This document shows positions 26,677-36,924 of a stretch of 64,000 nt of DNA, piece by piece. The notes under the pieces were generated by a model that did not search any database, was not told the origin of the DNA, and saw only the letters and a list, made by a program, of their open reading frames with translations. The position numbers and the translations under genes are program-made. Every line of letters starts with the position of its first letter. Position 1 is the stretch's first letter. The stretch is from Desulfobacterium sp. (GTDB taxonomy: Bacteria > Desulfobacterota > Desulfobacteria > Desulfobacterales > Desulfobacteraceae), in NCBI GenBank assembly GCA_016342325.1, contig JAEINR010000002.1, positions 1 through 64,000 on the forward strand, in the 5' to 3' direction.

Positions 26677-27006
26677 ATGGGTAAGGATGCAACTGAATTG
26701 GAAGTTTTTGCCGGGATTTGCGGCTTCACGACAACCATACACGCCACGCCGGAGGAGGGATACAAGGCGCAGCTTTCCCTTTCAACCGATTGCCCCAATT
26801 ACAAAAAAGTGGCCGAGGCCCTTGGCGCGGAACCGTTGAATGTGATGGACGAGCTGTTTAAAAAAGGGGAGTCCCGGGTGCTTGCGGCCTGTCAGAACCA
26901 TGTCCCCCATGTGTCGTGCCCGGTGCCCGCGGCCATTCTCAAGGCCCTGGAGGTGAGCGTGGGCCTGGCACTGCCCAGCGATCCAAAGATCACTTTTCTC
27001 AGCTGA
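26677..27006 (+). CDS. Small conserved protein with Cys residues (DUF6951-like)
   Basis: A 109-residue cytoplasmic protein with five cysteines (ICGFTT, STDCPNY, AACQNH, VSCPVP). I recognise it as a small domain found in anaerobes, often listed as a domain of unknown function, and cannot assign an activity. The ATG at 26677 follows AAGGAG and is preferred over a frame extension of 26 codons. Its stop overlaps the start of the Nudix gene (TGATG), so the two are translationally coupled. A divergent radical SAM gene lies upstream. Confidence 0.75.
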   Translation: MGKDATELEVFAGICGFTTTIHATPEEGYKAQLSLSTDCPNYKKVAEALGAEPLNVMDELFKKGESRVLAACQNHVPHVSCPVPAAILKALEVSVGLALPSDPKITFLS

Positions 27007-27425
27007 TGGATTCTCCTTTAATCAGCGGTGCCATGAAGCCCAGGGGATGCAGCATCGTGTTTTTGAATCGCCGTAACCAGATCCTGCTCTTGCTACGGGA
27101 TGAGAAACCGGGTCTTCCCTGTGCTGGCATGTGGGATCTCCCGGGCGGTCATGTGGAGGCTGATGAGACCCCGGAGCAGTGCATTGTTCGGGAGATGGAC
27201 GAGGAGATGGGGCTTACGCTCTGCCCGCCTGCCCTGTTCCAAGTGGTTGCGTTTGATGACAGGACCGAGTATGTGTTCTGGCAACCCTCGGACCTTGATA
27301 TCCATGCCATTGTATTGACCGAGGGCCAGTGTCTGAAGTGGTTTGACCGTGACGAGGCATGTGGGACAGTGCTTGCCTTTGGGTTTAACCAGTTAGTCGA
27401 AGCCTTTTTTGCCGCCATGGCGTGA
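27006..27425 (+). CDS. Nudix hydrolase
   Basis: A 139-residue protein with a complete Nudix box, beginning GGHVEADETPEQ and ending with the metal-binding REMDEEMGL, in line with GX5EX7REUXEEXGU. It hydrolyses a nucleoside diphosphate linked to another moiety; MutT-like cleansing of oxidised nucleotides is one possibility. The ATG at 27006 overlaps the previous stop. An internal ATG at 27033 is an alternative start. Confidence 0.88.
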   Translation: MDSPLISGAMKPRGCSIVFLNRRNQILLLLRDEKPGLPCAGMWDLPGGHVEADETPEQCIVREMDEEMGLTLCPPALFQVVAFDDRTEYVFWQPSDLDIHAIVLTEGQCLKWFDRDEACGTVLAFGFNQLVEAFFAAMA

Positions 27426-27509
27426 TGCCGTCACACTGTGTGTGATGTTTCCCCCCTTACCTCCCCCCACCTCTCATCTTATCGTGTCAATTCCATGGAT
27501 CTGACCCCT

Positions 27510-28787
27510 CTATCTTATAAAACCGGCCATCCACATGGTAACAGGCGGGTAAAACGTGATGATCATGAGGTCCACCAGCAGAATGGCCAGAAAGGGCAGC
27601 ACCCGGCGGCTCACGGCACCTATACTCTGTTTTGAGATGGCGCTGGACACGATGAGGCAGATGCCCATGGGTGGGGTGAGCATGCCAATGGCAAGGTTGG
27701 TCACCACGATCACGCCCAGTTGGATAATGTCGATGCCAAGGGCGGGCAGCATGGCGGTGATCATGGGGACCAGCAGGATCAGGGCGGCCGTGGTTTCCAC
27801 AAAGGTGCCGGCGATGAGAAGAACGGCGTTGATGATCAACAGCAGCAGAATCCGGTTGTCCGTGATCCCGAGGATGCCCCCTGCCAGGGCGGAGGGGATA
27901 TCCTCCACCGCCGCCACCCAGGAGAAAACAGAGGCCGTGGCAATGATGAACATTACGATGGACGAGGTGACGGACCCGTTGACGATGATGGTGTAGAGGT
28001 CTCTGGGTGTGATCTTCTTGTAGACCACCATGGACACGAACAGGGCATAGACCACGGCCACGGCTGCGGATTCCGTTGCTGTGAAGATGCCCAGCAGAAT
28101 GCCGCCCAGGATGATGACAGGGGCCCCTAAAGCTAACCAGGCCCGGCGAAAGGTGGTCCACACCCGGGGGAGGGAAAACCGGGTCTCAGGGGCGTAGCCC
28201 CGGCGATGGGAGATGATGGAGCTGACGGCAATGAGGGAGACGCCGATGAGAAGACCCGGAATGATGCCTGCGGCAAAGAGCCGGCCGATGGAGGCGCCGG
28301 TGAGGAATCCGAAGATGATCATGGGGATGGACGGGGGGATGATCACCCCCAGGGAGCCGCCGGATGCCTGGACCGCGGCGGCAAAGTCGGGTTCGTACCC
28401 GGACCGCTTCATGGCCGGGATCAGCACGGCGCCCACGGCTGCTGCATCGGCCGCAGCAGAGCCTGATATTCCCGCAAAGAACATGGCCGAGACGATGGTG
28501 ACGGCGGCAAGGCCCCCGGGAAGCCACCCGGCCAGGGCATTGGCAAGATCGATGAGCCGCTGGCTGATCCCCCCCTTTTCCATGATGATACCCACGTACA
28601 TGAACAACGGCACTGCCATGAGGTGAAAGGAGTCGGTTCCGGAAAACATCCGCTGGACCACCATCATCAGGGAGAAATCCCCCTGGACCAGGATGGCGAT
28701 CACCGAGGCTGCGCCAATGGCGATGGCGATGGGGGTGTTCAGGGCGAAAAGCACCATGAGCGATAGGATGAGCACGGTTGCGATCAT
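27510..28787 (-). CDS. dctM: TRAP transporter large permease (DctM)
   Basis: A 425-residue protein with about twelve membrane helices and the DctM family pattern (ISGSAAADAAAVGAVLIPAM, the Ser/Ala-rich substrate region, and PPSIPMIIFG). It is the substrate-translocating subunit of a sodium-driven TRAP transporter. It overlaps dctQ by four bases. All three TRAP genes run leftward in the order P-Q-M. Confidence 0.93.
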   Translation of the reverse strand: MIATVLILSLMVLFALNTPIAIAIGAASVIAILVQGDFSLMMVVQRMFSGTDSFHLMAVPLFMYVGIIMEKGGISQRLIDLANALAGWLPGGLAAVTIVSAMFFAGISGSAAADAAAVGAVLIPAMKRSGYEPDFAAAVQASGGSLGVIIPPSIPMIIFGFLTGASIGRLFAAGIIPGLLIGVSLIAVSSIISHRRGYAPETRFSLPRVWTTFRRAWLALGAPVIILGGILLGIFTATESAAVAVVYALFVSMVVYKKITPRDLYTIIVNGSVTSSIVMFIIATASVFSWVAAVEDIPSALAGGILGITDNRILLLLIINAVLLIAGTFVETTAALILLVPMITAMLPALGIDIIQLGVIVVTNLAIGMLTPPMGICLIVSSAISKQSIGAVSRRVLPFLAILLVDLMIITFYPPVTMWMAGFIR

Positions 28788-29272
28788 TTCGCTCCCCCCT
28801 GGATCTCTTTAATGAGAAACCGGACGCCATGGACCATGAGTATGGCCCCGCTCAAGGGAATAATGCCCATGACGATCCACTTGGGGATGGCCAGGGCCGG
28901 GGTGATCTGGAGCCGTACAAAAACGGCAAACTTGACGCCATGGACCACCATGATTGAGAAGAGTCCCAGGGAGACAAGGTGGACCGTGACGGCCAGGAGC
29001 CGCTCCATTTTTGGGGTGAGTCTTGAAAACAGCAGGTTCACCCCGGGATGGACCCGGTCGTGGTAGGCGATGGAGGCACCCAAAAAGGAGATCCACACCA
29101 GGCAGTAACGGGCAAGCTCCTCGGACCAGAACAGGGAGTTGTTCAACACATACCGGGCAAACACCTGGAGCACCACGATGACGGCCATGGCAAGGCCAAG
29201 GCCAAACACCAGGCGCTCCACCCATTGGTTGAGGCGGTTGCTGAAGGTTTCCAGGCGATTTGCGTCAGTCAT
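28784..29272 (-). CDS. dctQ: TRAP transporter small permease (DctQ)
   Basis: A 162-residue protein with four membrane helices and the DctQ hallmark RYVLNNSLFWSEELARYCLVW. It is the small membrane subunit that pairs with DctM. It starts seven bases after dctP and ends inside the dctM start. Confidence 0.92.
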   Translation of the reverse strand: MTDANRLETFSNRLNQWVERLVFGLGLAMAVIVVLQVFARYVLNNSLFWSEELARYCLVWISFLGASIAYHDRVHPGVNLLFSRLTPKMERLLAVTVHLVSLGLFSIMVVHGVKFAVFVRLQITPALAIPKWIVMGIIPLSGAILMVHGVRFLIKEIQGGAK

Positions 29273-29279
29273 GTCTGGC

Positions 29280-30257
29280 CTATTGGGTGGCGTCGAGCAT
29301 CTTTATTAACAGGGCGTGGACCCTGGGATCCTGGTAGAGATCCATCTCCTTGAGATCGGCCACCTTTGCCCGGAACGCGTTGATGTCCGGATCGGTTTCG
29401 ATCTGCATGCCCTTGGCCTCAAGCAGTTGCAAGCGTTCTGCATTCTTATCCCGGTTGCTCGTCCGCTGGAACCGGGCGGCATCCTTCATGGCAGTTTGGA
29501 TCATCTCCTGGTTTTCCTGGGAAAGCGTCTGCCACCATCCAAGACTTGCCACGTCCAGGTGGGGGGAGTAGACATGGCGGGTCAGGGTCATGTACTGCTG
29601 GATCTCGTAGAACTTGTACACCTCCATCACCCAGAGGGGGTTTTCCTGGCCGTCGATCACCCCCTGTTCCAGCTCCGTGTAGATGGGCCAGGGCATGGGG
29701 GTGGGGTTGGCCCCCAAGGCCTGCCAGATGGTCTTGTGAAGGGCTGAGGACATCACCCGAATCTTGAGGCCCTTGATATCCTCGGGGGTCTTGACCGGGC
29801 CCCGGCTGTTGGTCAGGTTCCGGAATCCGTTTTCTGAAAAACAGAGGCCCTTGAACTTTGAGGTTTCCAGGCTCTTGAAGATCTCCTGGCCCAGGGGGCC
29901 GTCCAGGACGGCGTCTGCCTGGGCATTGTCCTTGAACAAAAAGGGATAGTTGATCACCCGGACGATGGGGTCGAAGGTGTCAAAGGGGCCGCCGGTGATG
30001 ATGCCCATCTCAATGGTGCCCATCTGGATCTGCTGGAGGATTTCGGTTTCGTTACCCAGGGAGGCCGAGTGGAACACCTTGACCCGGATCTTTTTGTTGC
30101 TCCGTTCCTCCACAAGGGCTTTGAATTTTTCCGCCACGATGTTCTGGGCGGAACCGGGCTTTGTGACCACCCCGAGTTTGATTTTCAGGGCCGCCGTTGA
30201 CGGGGTTGAGAACGCGAGCAGCAGAACCGTGGACAAAAGCAATGATAATTTTTTCAA
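29280..30257 (-). CDS. dctP: TRAP transporter solute-binding protein (DctP)
   Basis: A 325-residue periplasmic protein with a signal peptide (MKKLSLLLSTVLLLAFSTPSTA). Family features include FHSASLGNETEILQQIQMGTIEMG and GLKIRVMSSALH, with the arginine of KIRV expected to bind the carboxylate of the ligand. It captures an organic acid and delivers it to DctQM. The ligand cannot be named from sequence. A GGAGGATT ribosome site precedes the ATG. It is the first gene of the operon and may share a promoter region with, or be downstream of, the DUF4139 gene 25 bases away. Confidence 0.92.
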   Translation of the reverse strand: MKKLSLLLSTVLLLAFSTPSTAALKIKLGVVTKPGSAQNIVAEKFKALVEERSNKKIRVKVFHSASLGNETEILQQIQMGTIEMGIITGGPFDTFDPIVRVINYPFLFKDNAQADAVLDGPLGQEIFKSLETSKFKGLCFSENGFRNLTNSRGPVKTPEDIKGLKIRVMSSALHKTIWQALGANPTPMPWPIYTELEQGVIDGQENPLWVMEVYKFYEIQQYMTLTRHVYSPHLDVASLGWWQTLSQENQEMIQTAMKDAARFQRTSNRDKNAERLQLLEAKGMQIETDPDINAFRAKVADLKEMDLYQDPRVHALLIKMLDATQ

Positions 30258-30282
30258 GACAATCCTCCGTTGAGATGATGGG

Positions 30283-31698
30283 CTACTTTGTCTGGGCCGT
30301 GTAGCCGAGGGTCGCTTCCCCCCGGGCCGGTACGCTGATCTGCCATTGGGCCCTGTTGCTTGCGGCCTTGGTGTGGGGATGGCTTTGCCGGGTGATTCGC
30401 CAATCCCCGGGCACGGGCTCGGATACGGTGACGGTCACAGGAATTGCTTTGGCGTTGGAGATCTTAATCTCATAGGCGGACTGATACCGAAAGGCGTCCT
30501 TGCTTGAGGTGGACAATTTTTTGAAATCGGTCTGCTTCTTTTCAGCGGTGATGTCAAAGGCGTTGCCAAGGGTAAGCTTTAACGCGCCCTTGTCAGGGGT
30601 GTGGTCCATGTGGTCTTCGCCTGCAAATTGAAGCATGCCCTGGCTGTCCTGTTTGTAGACCCGGATCACCCCTTTGGGAAGGGGCATGCCCAGGTTGTTT
30701 TTCTTTTCGTTCTCCAGGTGAAGCAATACCTGCACCTTGGGGTTTTCACCGTCAGGCCCCATGCTTCGGGAAAAGTAGTAGCCCTGGCCGTCAATGCGGT
30801 ACGCCTTGGTGCAGGGAACGTTCTCTGCCTGGAGCAGGGCCACCTGCTTGGTTTGGTTGTTCTTTAAGGTGGTTTTGCGCTCCAGGGTGTAGAGGTGGTA
30901 CTCGAACATCTCTTCCTGGGCGAACCCCCCGTCGGCCTCCACCGACGTCATCATCATGGGCATGGCCCGATTGCGTTGTTCCCTGGGGGCCAGGTGGATA
31001 TCCCCTGCCACCAGCTGGAGGGTGGCATCAAGGTAGTCGGTCCGGCTGGTGTTGGTGAGGGTGACCCAGGCCTTGAGGTTCAAGCGGTCGTCATCCGGGT
31101 TGAGCTCGGCCACATAGTCGGCCCGCCAGGTGAGGCCCCGGGTGAGGTAGGACAGTTCCAGTTCCCGGCTTTGGGGGGCGCTGTTCAGGACCGTCATGGT
31201 CAAGGTGGGGCTGGTTCTCAGGTTGTCCGGAATATGGGGAAAGAGGAGCCTGCCCGGAATGCCGGTCTCAATGCCCGTGGGCGTTTCAAGGACGACCCCG
31301 TTCTGGGTGGCAAGGACCGTTGCCGTAAGCCGTGTCTCCCGGCCTGTTTCCGGGTGGGTCTTGATGAGTTCCACGGTTTTTCCGGTGAATTTTTCAAGCA
31401 GGGATTCCGGGGAGAGCAGGTCAAACTCGAAGTTCTGCTCCACCACCCTGAGTCCCTTGGATTTCAACAGGGCCGTTTCCGGGATGATCCTGCCGCTCAC
31501 GTCCCTGAAGGCCAGGGTTGACTCCCCCCCGGGCAGGACCACTGCGCGTTTCTCCTTCACAAGGGCCATGTCCTGGTTATAAATGGTGACAAAGAGGCTG
31601 GTCTGATCCTTGGCCCCTGTGTCGATCTCCCCTGGCCTGGCGTGGCAGGGGGTGGTCATTAAGTGTACAAACATTACTAAACAAATAAATCGTTTCAT
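30283..31698 (-). CDS. Secreted DUF4139-domain protein
   Basis: A 471-residue exported protein with signal peptide MKRFICLVMFVHLMTTPCHA. The central and C-terminal parts (LSYLTRGLTWRADYVAEL, LKAWVTLTNTSRTDYLDATLQLVAGD, YEIKISNAKAIPVTVTVSEPVPGDW) match the mucoidy-inhibitor A-like DUF4139 family, built of beta-rich domains. Function is unknown. The ATG at 31698 has AAGGAGG in front; a 17-codon extension has none. It is followed 25 bases later by the TRAP operon, so cotranscription is possible although a functional link is not evident. Confidence 0.83.
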   Translation of the reverse strand: MKRFICLVMFVHLMTTPCHARPGEIDTGAKDQTSLFVTIYNQDMALVKEKRAVVLPGGESTLAFRDVSGRIIPETALLKSKGLRVVEQNFEFDLLSPESLLEKFTGKTVELIKTHPETGRETRLTATVLATQNGVVLETPTGIETGIPGRLLFPHIPDNLRTSPTLTMTVLNSAPQSRELELSYLTRGLTWRADYVAELNPDDDRLNLKAWVTLTNTSRTDYLDATLQLVAGDIHLAPREQRNRAMPMMMTSVEADGGFAQEEMFEYHLYTLERKTTLKNNQTKQVALLQAENVPCTKAYRIDGQGYYFSRSMGPDGENPKVQVLLHLENEKKNNLGMPLPKGVIRVYKQDSQGMLQFAGEDHMDHTPDKGALKLTLGNAFDITAEKKQTDFKKLSTSSKDAFRYQSAYEIKISNAKAIPVTVTVSEPVPGDWRITRQSHPHTKAASNRAQWQISVPARGEATLGYTAQTK

Positions 31699-31975
31699 GG
31701 CAGCCTCCTTTTTTATCGCAACAATATGCGGAATTGTTCTGGAAAGCAAGAATTTTAAGGGGGGCCCATCCCCCCTGTTTTTGATAATCTTTGACTTTTA
31801 TTTTTCCTTTTAATATGGTCTTTCTTTTCAAGCCGTGACCGTCCTATCATGCCCGGCCAGCAAGCCTTGATATCTGATTTTGATATCAGGCGGAAGCGTT
31901 TGAAAAACGTTATAAAATTGTGATGTTAAGCTGTCGGATTCAATGTTTTTACTAGTAAACAAGAGGTACACTTAG

Positions 31976-33901
31976 ATGAACTTTACACTTAAGAAAAAAC
32001 TCGTCCTGGCCTTTCTCGCTTCTACCATCCTGCCCATCCTACTCATCTGCACCATTCTTGGGTATAACATCAAACGTGATTCCATGGACACCTTTTACCA
32101 ATCCACGGGAAAAGAACTCACCCAAGTGGAAATGGCCATGTCCATCTTCATGGAGGAGATTCGGAACAACATTATCATGGCGGCCCAACATCCCGATGTG
32201 GTTGCCGCTGATGAGTCCCTCTCCTCGTTCATAGATATTCCGGAGCCAAAGAGCCCGCTGGATTTTGACTTGAGTCTTGTGGAGCAGCGGATGATCAACC
32301 TGTTCAAGAGCTTTAAGAGTTCCCACAAGCATTATCTCTACGCCTACATGGGAACTCCCTTTGGCGGTTACACCTACGGACTTGATACCTATAAGACAGA
32401 CCCGGGTTACGATCCCAGGACACGGCCCTGGTATACCGATGCCCTTGCCAACCGGGGCAAACCTACCATCACCAAAGCCTACAACTCCACGGAAGGGGGG
32501 GCCATGATCAGCGTCTCCCACACGGTGCAGGGGGCCAACGGCGCCATCAAGGGAGTGATGGCCTTTGATGTTACCCTCCAGGCCCTCAGTGATTTCATTG
32601 ACGGCATCAAGGTCGGGGAGTCCGGGTATGTGATGCTGGTCCAGGACGACGGTGTGATCCTGGCCGACCCGTCCGATGGCGAGCATCTGTTCAAGCAGCT
32701 TGATGCGGTTAACGATGGGGCATTCACCCCGATCAACAAGATCTCCTCCGGGGATCTGCTGGTGAATATCAAGGGGGTTGACTATGCTGTCAAGGTGATG
32801 ACATCCAAGGATCTTGGATGGAAACTTGTTGGACTGATCAAAAAGAACGAGATCATGGGCAAGGTGCGCTCCATGCTCTCCATCATGGCCGTTGTCGGGG
32901 TGTTGCTTGCAGGGTTGTTCGGTGTGTGCGCTTATTTTCTGGCCGTGTCCCTGGCAAGGCCCATTGGCAATGCCACTGAGATGATCAAGGATATTGCCGA
33001 GGGCGAGGGGGATCTCACCCGGCGGCTTGAGGTGGAGACACGGGACGAGGTGGGAGAGCTTGCCCGCTGGTTCAACGTTTTTCTGGATAATCTCCAGGCC
33101 ATCATCAAGGAGCTTGCCGTCAATGTTGGGGTGGTGGACACCTCTTCCGCAACCCTGCTGGATATATCAAACAAGATGGCCGAGGGCGCCCAGTCTACTT
33201 CGGCCCTGGCCAACGGGGTGGCCAGCGCCACAGAGGAGATGACCTCCACCATCAATGAGATCGCCATGAATTCGGAAAAAGCCCGTGGTATTTCGGAAAA
33301 GGCCGTGGTCCAGGTGGCCGGGGCCTCGGAAAAGATGAACCAGCTGGGCAAGGCCGCCCTGGCCATCGGCGCTGTCACCGAGACCATCACTGATATCTCC
33401 GAGCAGACCAACCTCCTTGCACTTAACGCCACCATCGAGGCGGCCCGGGCCGGTGAGGCCGGTAAGGGGTTTGCCGTGGTGGCCAACGAGATCAAGGAGC
33501 TGGCCCGCCAGACAGCGGACGCAACCGCCGATATCAAGGCCAAGATCGACGGGGTCCAGGACACCAGCAGGGAAACCGTTGTTGAGATCGACACGGTGGC
33601 CCGGGTGATCAACGACATCAACGAAATCATTGGCACCATTGCCACGGCCATTGAGGAGCAGTCCGCCGTTACAGGTGAGATCTCCTCCAATGTGGGACAG
33701 GTGTCCCAGGGGATCCAGGACGTGAACGAGAACGTGACCCAGAGTTCCGCTGCCATTGGCGAGATATCCAAGGATATTGCCATGGTGGATGCCTCCGCAA
33801 GTGAAATCTCCAGGAACAGCAATGGGATTGCCGAGAATGTCGGAGAGTTGAAACAGATGGCTGTGGAACTCAACGAGATTGTCGGCCGTTTCAAGTATTA
33901 G
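31976..33901 (+). CDS. Methyl-accepting chemotaxis protein with dCache sensor
   Basis: A 641-residue chemoreceptor. Order of parts: membrane helix (residues 8-30), periplasmic dCache domain with the ligand-pocket motif DPRTRPWY near residue 145, second membrane helix (about 300-322), HAMP domain, and the cytoplasmic signalling hairpin with the conserved tip [31 protein letters not shown]. It signals to CheA/CheW. The pocket motif resembles amino-acid or carboxylate binding dCache sensors, but the ligand is unassigned. It starts a new transcript divergent from the DUF4139 gene. Confidence 0.92.
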   Translation: MNFTLKKKLVLAFLASTILPILLICTILGYNIKRDSMDTFYQSTGKELTQVEMAMSIFMEEIRNNIIMAAQHPDVVAADESLSSFIDIPEPKSPLDFDLSLVEQRMINLFKSFKSSHKHYLYAYMGTPFGGYTYGLDTYKTDPGYDPRTRPWYTDALANRGKPTITKAYNSTEGGAMISVSHTVQGANGAIKGVMAFDVTLQALSDFIDGIKVGESGYVMLVQDDGVILADPSDGEHLFKQLDAVNDGAFTPINKISSGDLLVNIKGVDYAVKVMTSKDLGWKLVGLIKKNEIMGKVRSMLSIMAVVGVLLAGLFGVCAYFLAVSLARPIGNATEMIKDIAEGEGDLTRRLEVETRDEVGELARWFNVFLDNLQAIIKELAVNVGVVDTSSATLLDISNKMAEGAQSTSALANGVASATEEMTSTINEIAMNSEKARGISEKAVVQVAGASEKMNQLGKAALAIGAVTETITDISEQTNLLALNATIEAARAGEAGKGFAVVANEIKELARQTADATADIKAKIDGVQDTSRETVVEIDTVARVINDINEIIGTIATAIEEQSAVTGEISSNVGQVSQGIQDVNENVTQSSAAIGEISKDIAMVDASASEISRNSNGIAENVGELKQMAVELNEIVGRFKY

Positions 33902-33966
33902 TTTTTTTCGGCGGCCATGACTGCTGAAAGTTGAGTGAACAATAAACCACAACAAGGTTGAATCTA

Positions 33967-34749
33967 ATGGACTTGTTCCAGGGAATAAAAGGAATTCGAT
34001 ATCTGCTCACCGATATCGACGATACGATCACAAACAACGGCCGGATTCCGGCCTGCGCTTTTGCTGCCATGGAGCGGCTGCAACAGGCTGGCATCCGGGT
34101 GGTACCCATCACCGGCCGGCCCGGGGGCTGGTGCGACCACATCGCCCGGATGTGGCCCGTGGACGGGGTGGTGGGCGAGAACGGGGCCTTCTATTTCTAT
34201 TATGATGAAGGGTCGAGACGGATGGTTCGTCGCTACTTCAGAACCGAGGCAGAAAGGGCTGGGGACAAAAAAAAGCTGGTGGCCATCGAAAAAGAGGTGT
34301 TGGTCCGGGTGCCGGGATGCCGGGTGTCGGCGGACCAGGCCTACCGGGAGGCGGATCTTGCCATCGATTTCTGTGAAGATGTGCCCCCCCTGGACAAAGG
34401 AGAAATCGATACCATCGTCGACATCTTCGAGGCCCACGGGGCCGTGGCAAAGATCAGTTCCATCCATGTCAACGGCTGGTTCGGAGACTATGACAAGCTT
34501 TCCATGACCTCCCTCTTTTTCAGGGAGGTGTTCCAGGTGGATCTTGAAACCATCAAGGAGCAGGTGATTTTTTCCGGGGATTCCCCCAATGACGAACCCA
34601 TGTTTGAATTCTTTTCCAACTCCGTGGGGGTGGCCAACATTCTTGCTTTTGCGGATCAACTCCGGCACAAGCCCACCTGGGTCACCCAAGGGGAGGGGGG
34701 CCTGGGCTTTGCCCAGATGGCGGACCTTATTAATCGGGGTCAGGCCTAG
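33967..34749 (+). CDS. HAD-superfamily (class IIB) phosphatase
   Basis: A 260-residue HAD hydrolase. The nucleophile motif is DIDDT (D16, D18), motif II is PITGRPG, and the metal-binding end is FSGDSPNDEPMF. The inserted cap between motifs is of the C2B type seen in Cof, trehalose- and sucrose-phosphate phosphatases and phosphomannomutases. It likely dephosphorylates a sugar phosphate. The ATG at 33967 is preferred to the TTG three codons earlier. The stop codon lies inside the left half of a repeated GGGGTCAG sequence, and a hairpin follows. Confidence 0.85.
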   Translation: MDLFQGIKGIRYLLTDIDDTITNNGRIPACAFAAMERLQQAGIRVVPITGRPGGWCDHIARMWPVDGVVGENGAFYFYYDEGSRRMVRRYFRTEAERAGDKKKLVAIEKEVLVRVPGCRVSADQAYREADLAIDFCEDVPPLDKGEIDTIVDIFEAHGAVAKISSIHVNGWFGDYDKLSMTSLFFREVFQVDLETIKEQVIFSGDSPNDEPMFEFFSNSVGVANILAFADQLRHKPTWVTQGEGGLGFAQMADLINRGQA

Positions 34750-34756
34750 CTTATTG
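34736..34756 (+). repeat. Partial copy of the GGGGTCAG repeat arm
   Basis: GGGGTCAGGCCTAGCTTATTG is nearly identical to the left arm of the hairpin at 34799-34845 and contains the stop codon of the HAD phosphatase gene. Confidence 0.6.
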
Positions 34757-34798
34757 TCGTTATTATGATAAAGGGACCGGGCCAGACTCGTGATAGCC

Positions 34799-34853
34799 GG
34801 GGTCAGACTTAGCTTATTGCGGAGCAATAAGCTAAGTCTGACCCCTTTTTTTT
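34799..34853 (+). repeat. Long REP-like hairpin, also a terminator
   Basis: A perfect 22-bp inverted repeat with a three-base loop: the left arm starts GGGGTCAGACTTAGC and the right arm ends CTAAGTCTGACCCC. A run of eight T follows on the plus strand, so it can terminate the HAD phosphatase transcript. The GGGGTCAGAC form is typical of repeats mobilised by REP-associated (IS200-like) transposases; none is in the window. Confidence 0.75.
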
Positions 34854-36858
34854 ATTTGTTCAAGAGCGCCTTGGCGTTCTCAATGATGTTTTCCTTGGTA
34901 AATCCGTACTCGCTGAGCACCTTGTTGCCCGGTGCGGATGCGCCGAACCCATCAATGCCGATCACTTTTCCGGCGTCACCCACATAGCGCTCCCATCCCA
35001 TGGAGATGCCCGCTTCAACGGCAAGCCGCGTCTTGACAGCCGGGGGAAGGATTCGCTCTTTGTAGTAGTCCGGGGCCTGCTCAAAGAGCTCCCAGGAGGG
35101 CATGCTGACCACCCTTGCCTGGATGTTCTCCGCTGCCAGGGCCTCTGCTGCTTCAACACAGAGATGAACCTCGGAGCCGGTGGCAATGAGGATGATCTCG
35201 GGCTCGCCCTCGGTATCCTTGAGGGTGTAGGCACCGTTGGCCAGTGCGCCGTCCGCCTTCGTGGTGTCGAGGATGGGCAGGTTCTGGCGGCTCAAAATCA
35301 GGGCCGTGGGGGCGTTCAGGGTTTTCAGGGCCTGTTTCCAGGCGTCTGCCGTTTCATTGGCATCTGCCGGACGGATCACGGTGAGACCGGGGATGGCCCG
35401 GAGGGAAGCCACATGCTCAACCGGCTGGTGGGTGGGGCCGTCTTCGCCTACAGCCACGCTGTCATGGGTGAGCACGTAGATCATGGGCAGTTTCATGAGG
35501 GAGGCCACCCGGATGGCCGGTCTCATGTAGTCGGCAAAGACCAGGAAGGTGCCGCCAAAGGGGCGGACACCGCTGTGGAGGTACATGCCACTCATGATGG
35601 CGGTCATGGCGTGTTCACGGACACCGAACCGGATGTTCCTTCCCTCCGGGGTCTCGGACTGGAACTCATCGAAACCGTTGAGAAAGGTGTTGTTTGAGGG
35701 GGCAAGGTCGGCCGATCCGCCCATGAGGGTGGGCAGGTTCTTTGCAATGGCGTTGAGCACCTTGCCCGAGGCCGCCCGTGTGGCCACTGGCTTGTCCTCG
35801 GTTGAAAAGACCGGAACCTCTTTGTCCCACCCGGCTGTCAAAAAGCCGGAGATGGCATCCACAAAGTTGTCGGCAAGTTCGGGATTCTCTGTTTTGTATG
35901 CATCAAAGATTGCCTGCCATGCCGTCTCGCTTTCCCGGCCCTTGTCAATGGCCTTTCTGCACTCGGTGAGAACCGCTTCAGGCACATAAAAGTCCTTGTC
36001 CACCGGTGCGCCGTAGAACGCTTTCACAAGTTTGATCTCATCCACGCCCAGGGGAGCGCCGTGGGCGCCTGGGGAGTCCTGCTTGTTGGGGCTGCCGTAG
36101 GCAATATGGGTCTTGAGTTTGATCATGGTGGGCCGGGCAGTCTCTTCCTTGGCAGCCGTGATGGCGGCCCGGATCTTCCCAAGGTCGTTGCCGTCATCCA
36201 CCACCAGCACCTGCCAGTTCAAGGCCTCGAACCGTGCCTTGACATCCTCGGTAAAGGTGATGTCGGTCTTGCCCTCGATGGAGATGGAGTTGTCGTCGTA
36301 GATGCACACGAGTTTGCCCAGGCCAAGATGCCCTGCCAGGGATGCGGCCTCGTGGGAAACACCCTCCATGAGATCCCCGTCGCCGCAGATCACGTAGGTG
36401 TGGTGGTCGATGAGGGTCTTGCCGTTCCGGTTAAACCGTGCTGCCAGGTGGCGTTCTGCCATGGCCATGCCGACGGCGTTGGCAACGCCCTGTCCCAAGG
36501 GGCCGGTGGTGGTCTCAACCCCTGCTGTGTGTCCGTATTCCGGGTGTCCCGGGGTCTTGCTGCCCCACTGCCTGAAGCTTTTGAGGTCGTCCAGGGTGGT
36601 GCCGTATCCGTTCAGGTAGAGCAAGCTGTACAGGAGCATGGATGCATGGCCCCCGGAGAGAACAAACCTGTCCCTGTCGATCCATGCCGGGTTTTCGGGG
36701 TTGTGTTTCAGAAAATCCTTCCACAGAACAAAGGCTGCGGGCGCAAGCCCCATGGGTGCTCCGGGATGGCCGGAGTTTGCCTTCTGGATGGCATCCATGG
36801 AAAGGGTCCTGATGGTAGTGATACATTGTTGGTCAAGGTCTGTGTTGGCGCAAGCCAT
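34852..36858 (-). CDS. tkt: Transketolase
   Basis: A 668-residue transketolase of normal length. The thiamine-diphosphate motif [25 protein letters not shown]...DDN lies near residues 155-185, the central domain has the catalytic histidines ([25 protein letters not shown]) and the C-terminal domain is complete. It moves two-carbon units between sugar phosphates in the non-oxidative pentose phosphate pathway. The stop codon abuts the T run of the converging REP-like hairpin. The next upstream gene on the same strand, 66 bases away, is the radical SAM paralogue. Confidence 0.95.
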   Translation of the reverse strand: MACANTDLDQQCITTIRTLSMDAIQKANSGHPGAPMGLAPAAFVLWKDFLKHNPENPAWIDRDRFVLSGGHASMLLYSLLYLNGYGTTLDDLKSFRQWGSKTPGHPEYGHTAGVETTTGPLGQGVANAVGMAMAERHLAARFNRNGKTLIDHHTYVICGDGDLMEGVSHEAASLAGHLGLGKLVCIYDDNSISIEGKTDITFTEDVKARFEALNWQVLVVDDGNDLGKIRAAITAAKEETARPTMIKLKTHIAYGSPNKQDSPGAHGAPLGVDEIKLVKAFYGAPVDKDFYVPEAVLTECRKAIDKGRESETAWQAIFDAYKTENPELADNFVDAISGFLTAGWDKEVPVFSTEDKPVATRAASGKVLNAIAKNLPTLMGGSADLAPSNNTFLNGFDEFQSETPEGRNIRFGVREHAMTAIMSGMYLHSGVRPFGGTFLVFADYMRPAIRVASLMKLPMIYVLTHDSVAVGEDGPTHQPVEHVASLRAIPGLTVIRPADANETADAWKQALKTLNAPTALILSRQNLPILDTTKADGALANGAYTLKDTEGEPEIILIATGSEVHLCVEAAEALAAENIQARVVSMPSWELFEQAPDYYKERILPPAVKTRLAVEAGISMGWERYVGDAGKVIGIDGFGASAPGNKVLSEYGFTKENIIENAKALLNK

Positions 36859-36924
36859 TGTGTTTCTCCTGTTTCTTGTGCTTTTTTTAATAGGGACGTT
36901 GCCCGGTGATTTCTTAATTGTTGA

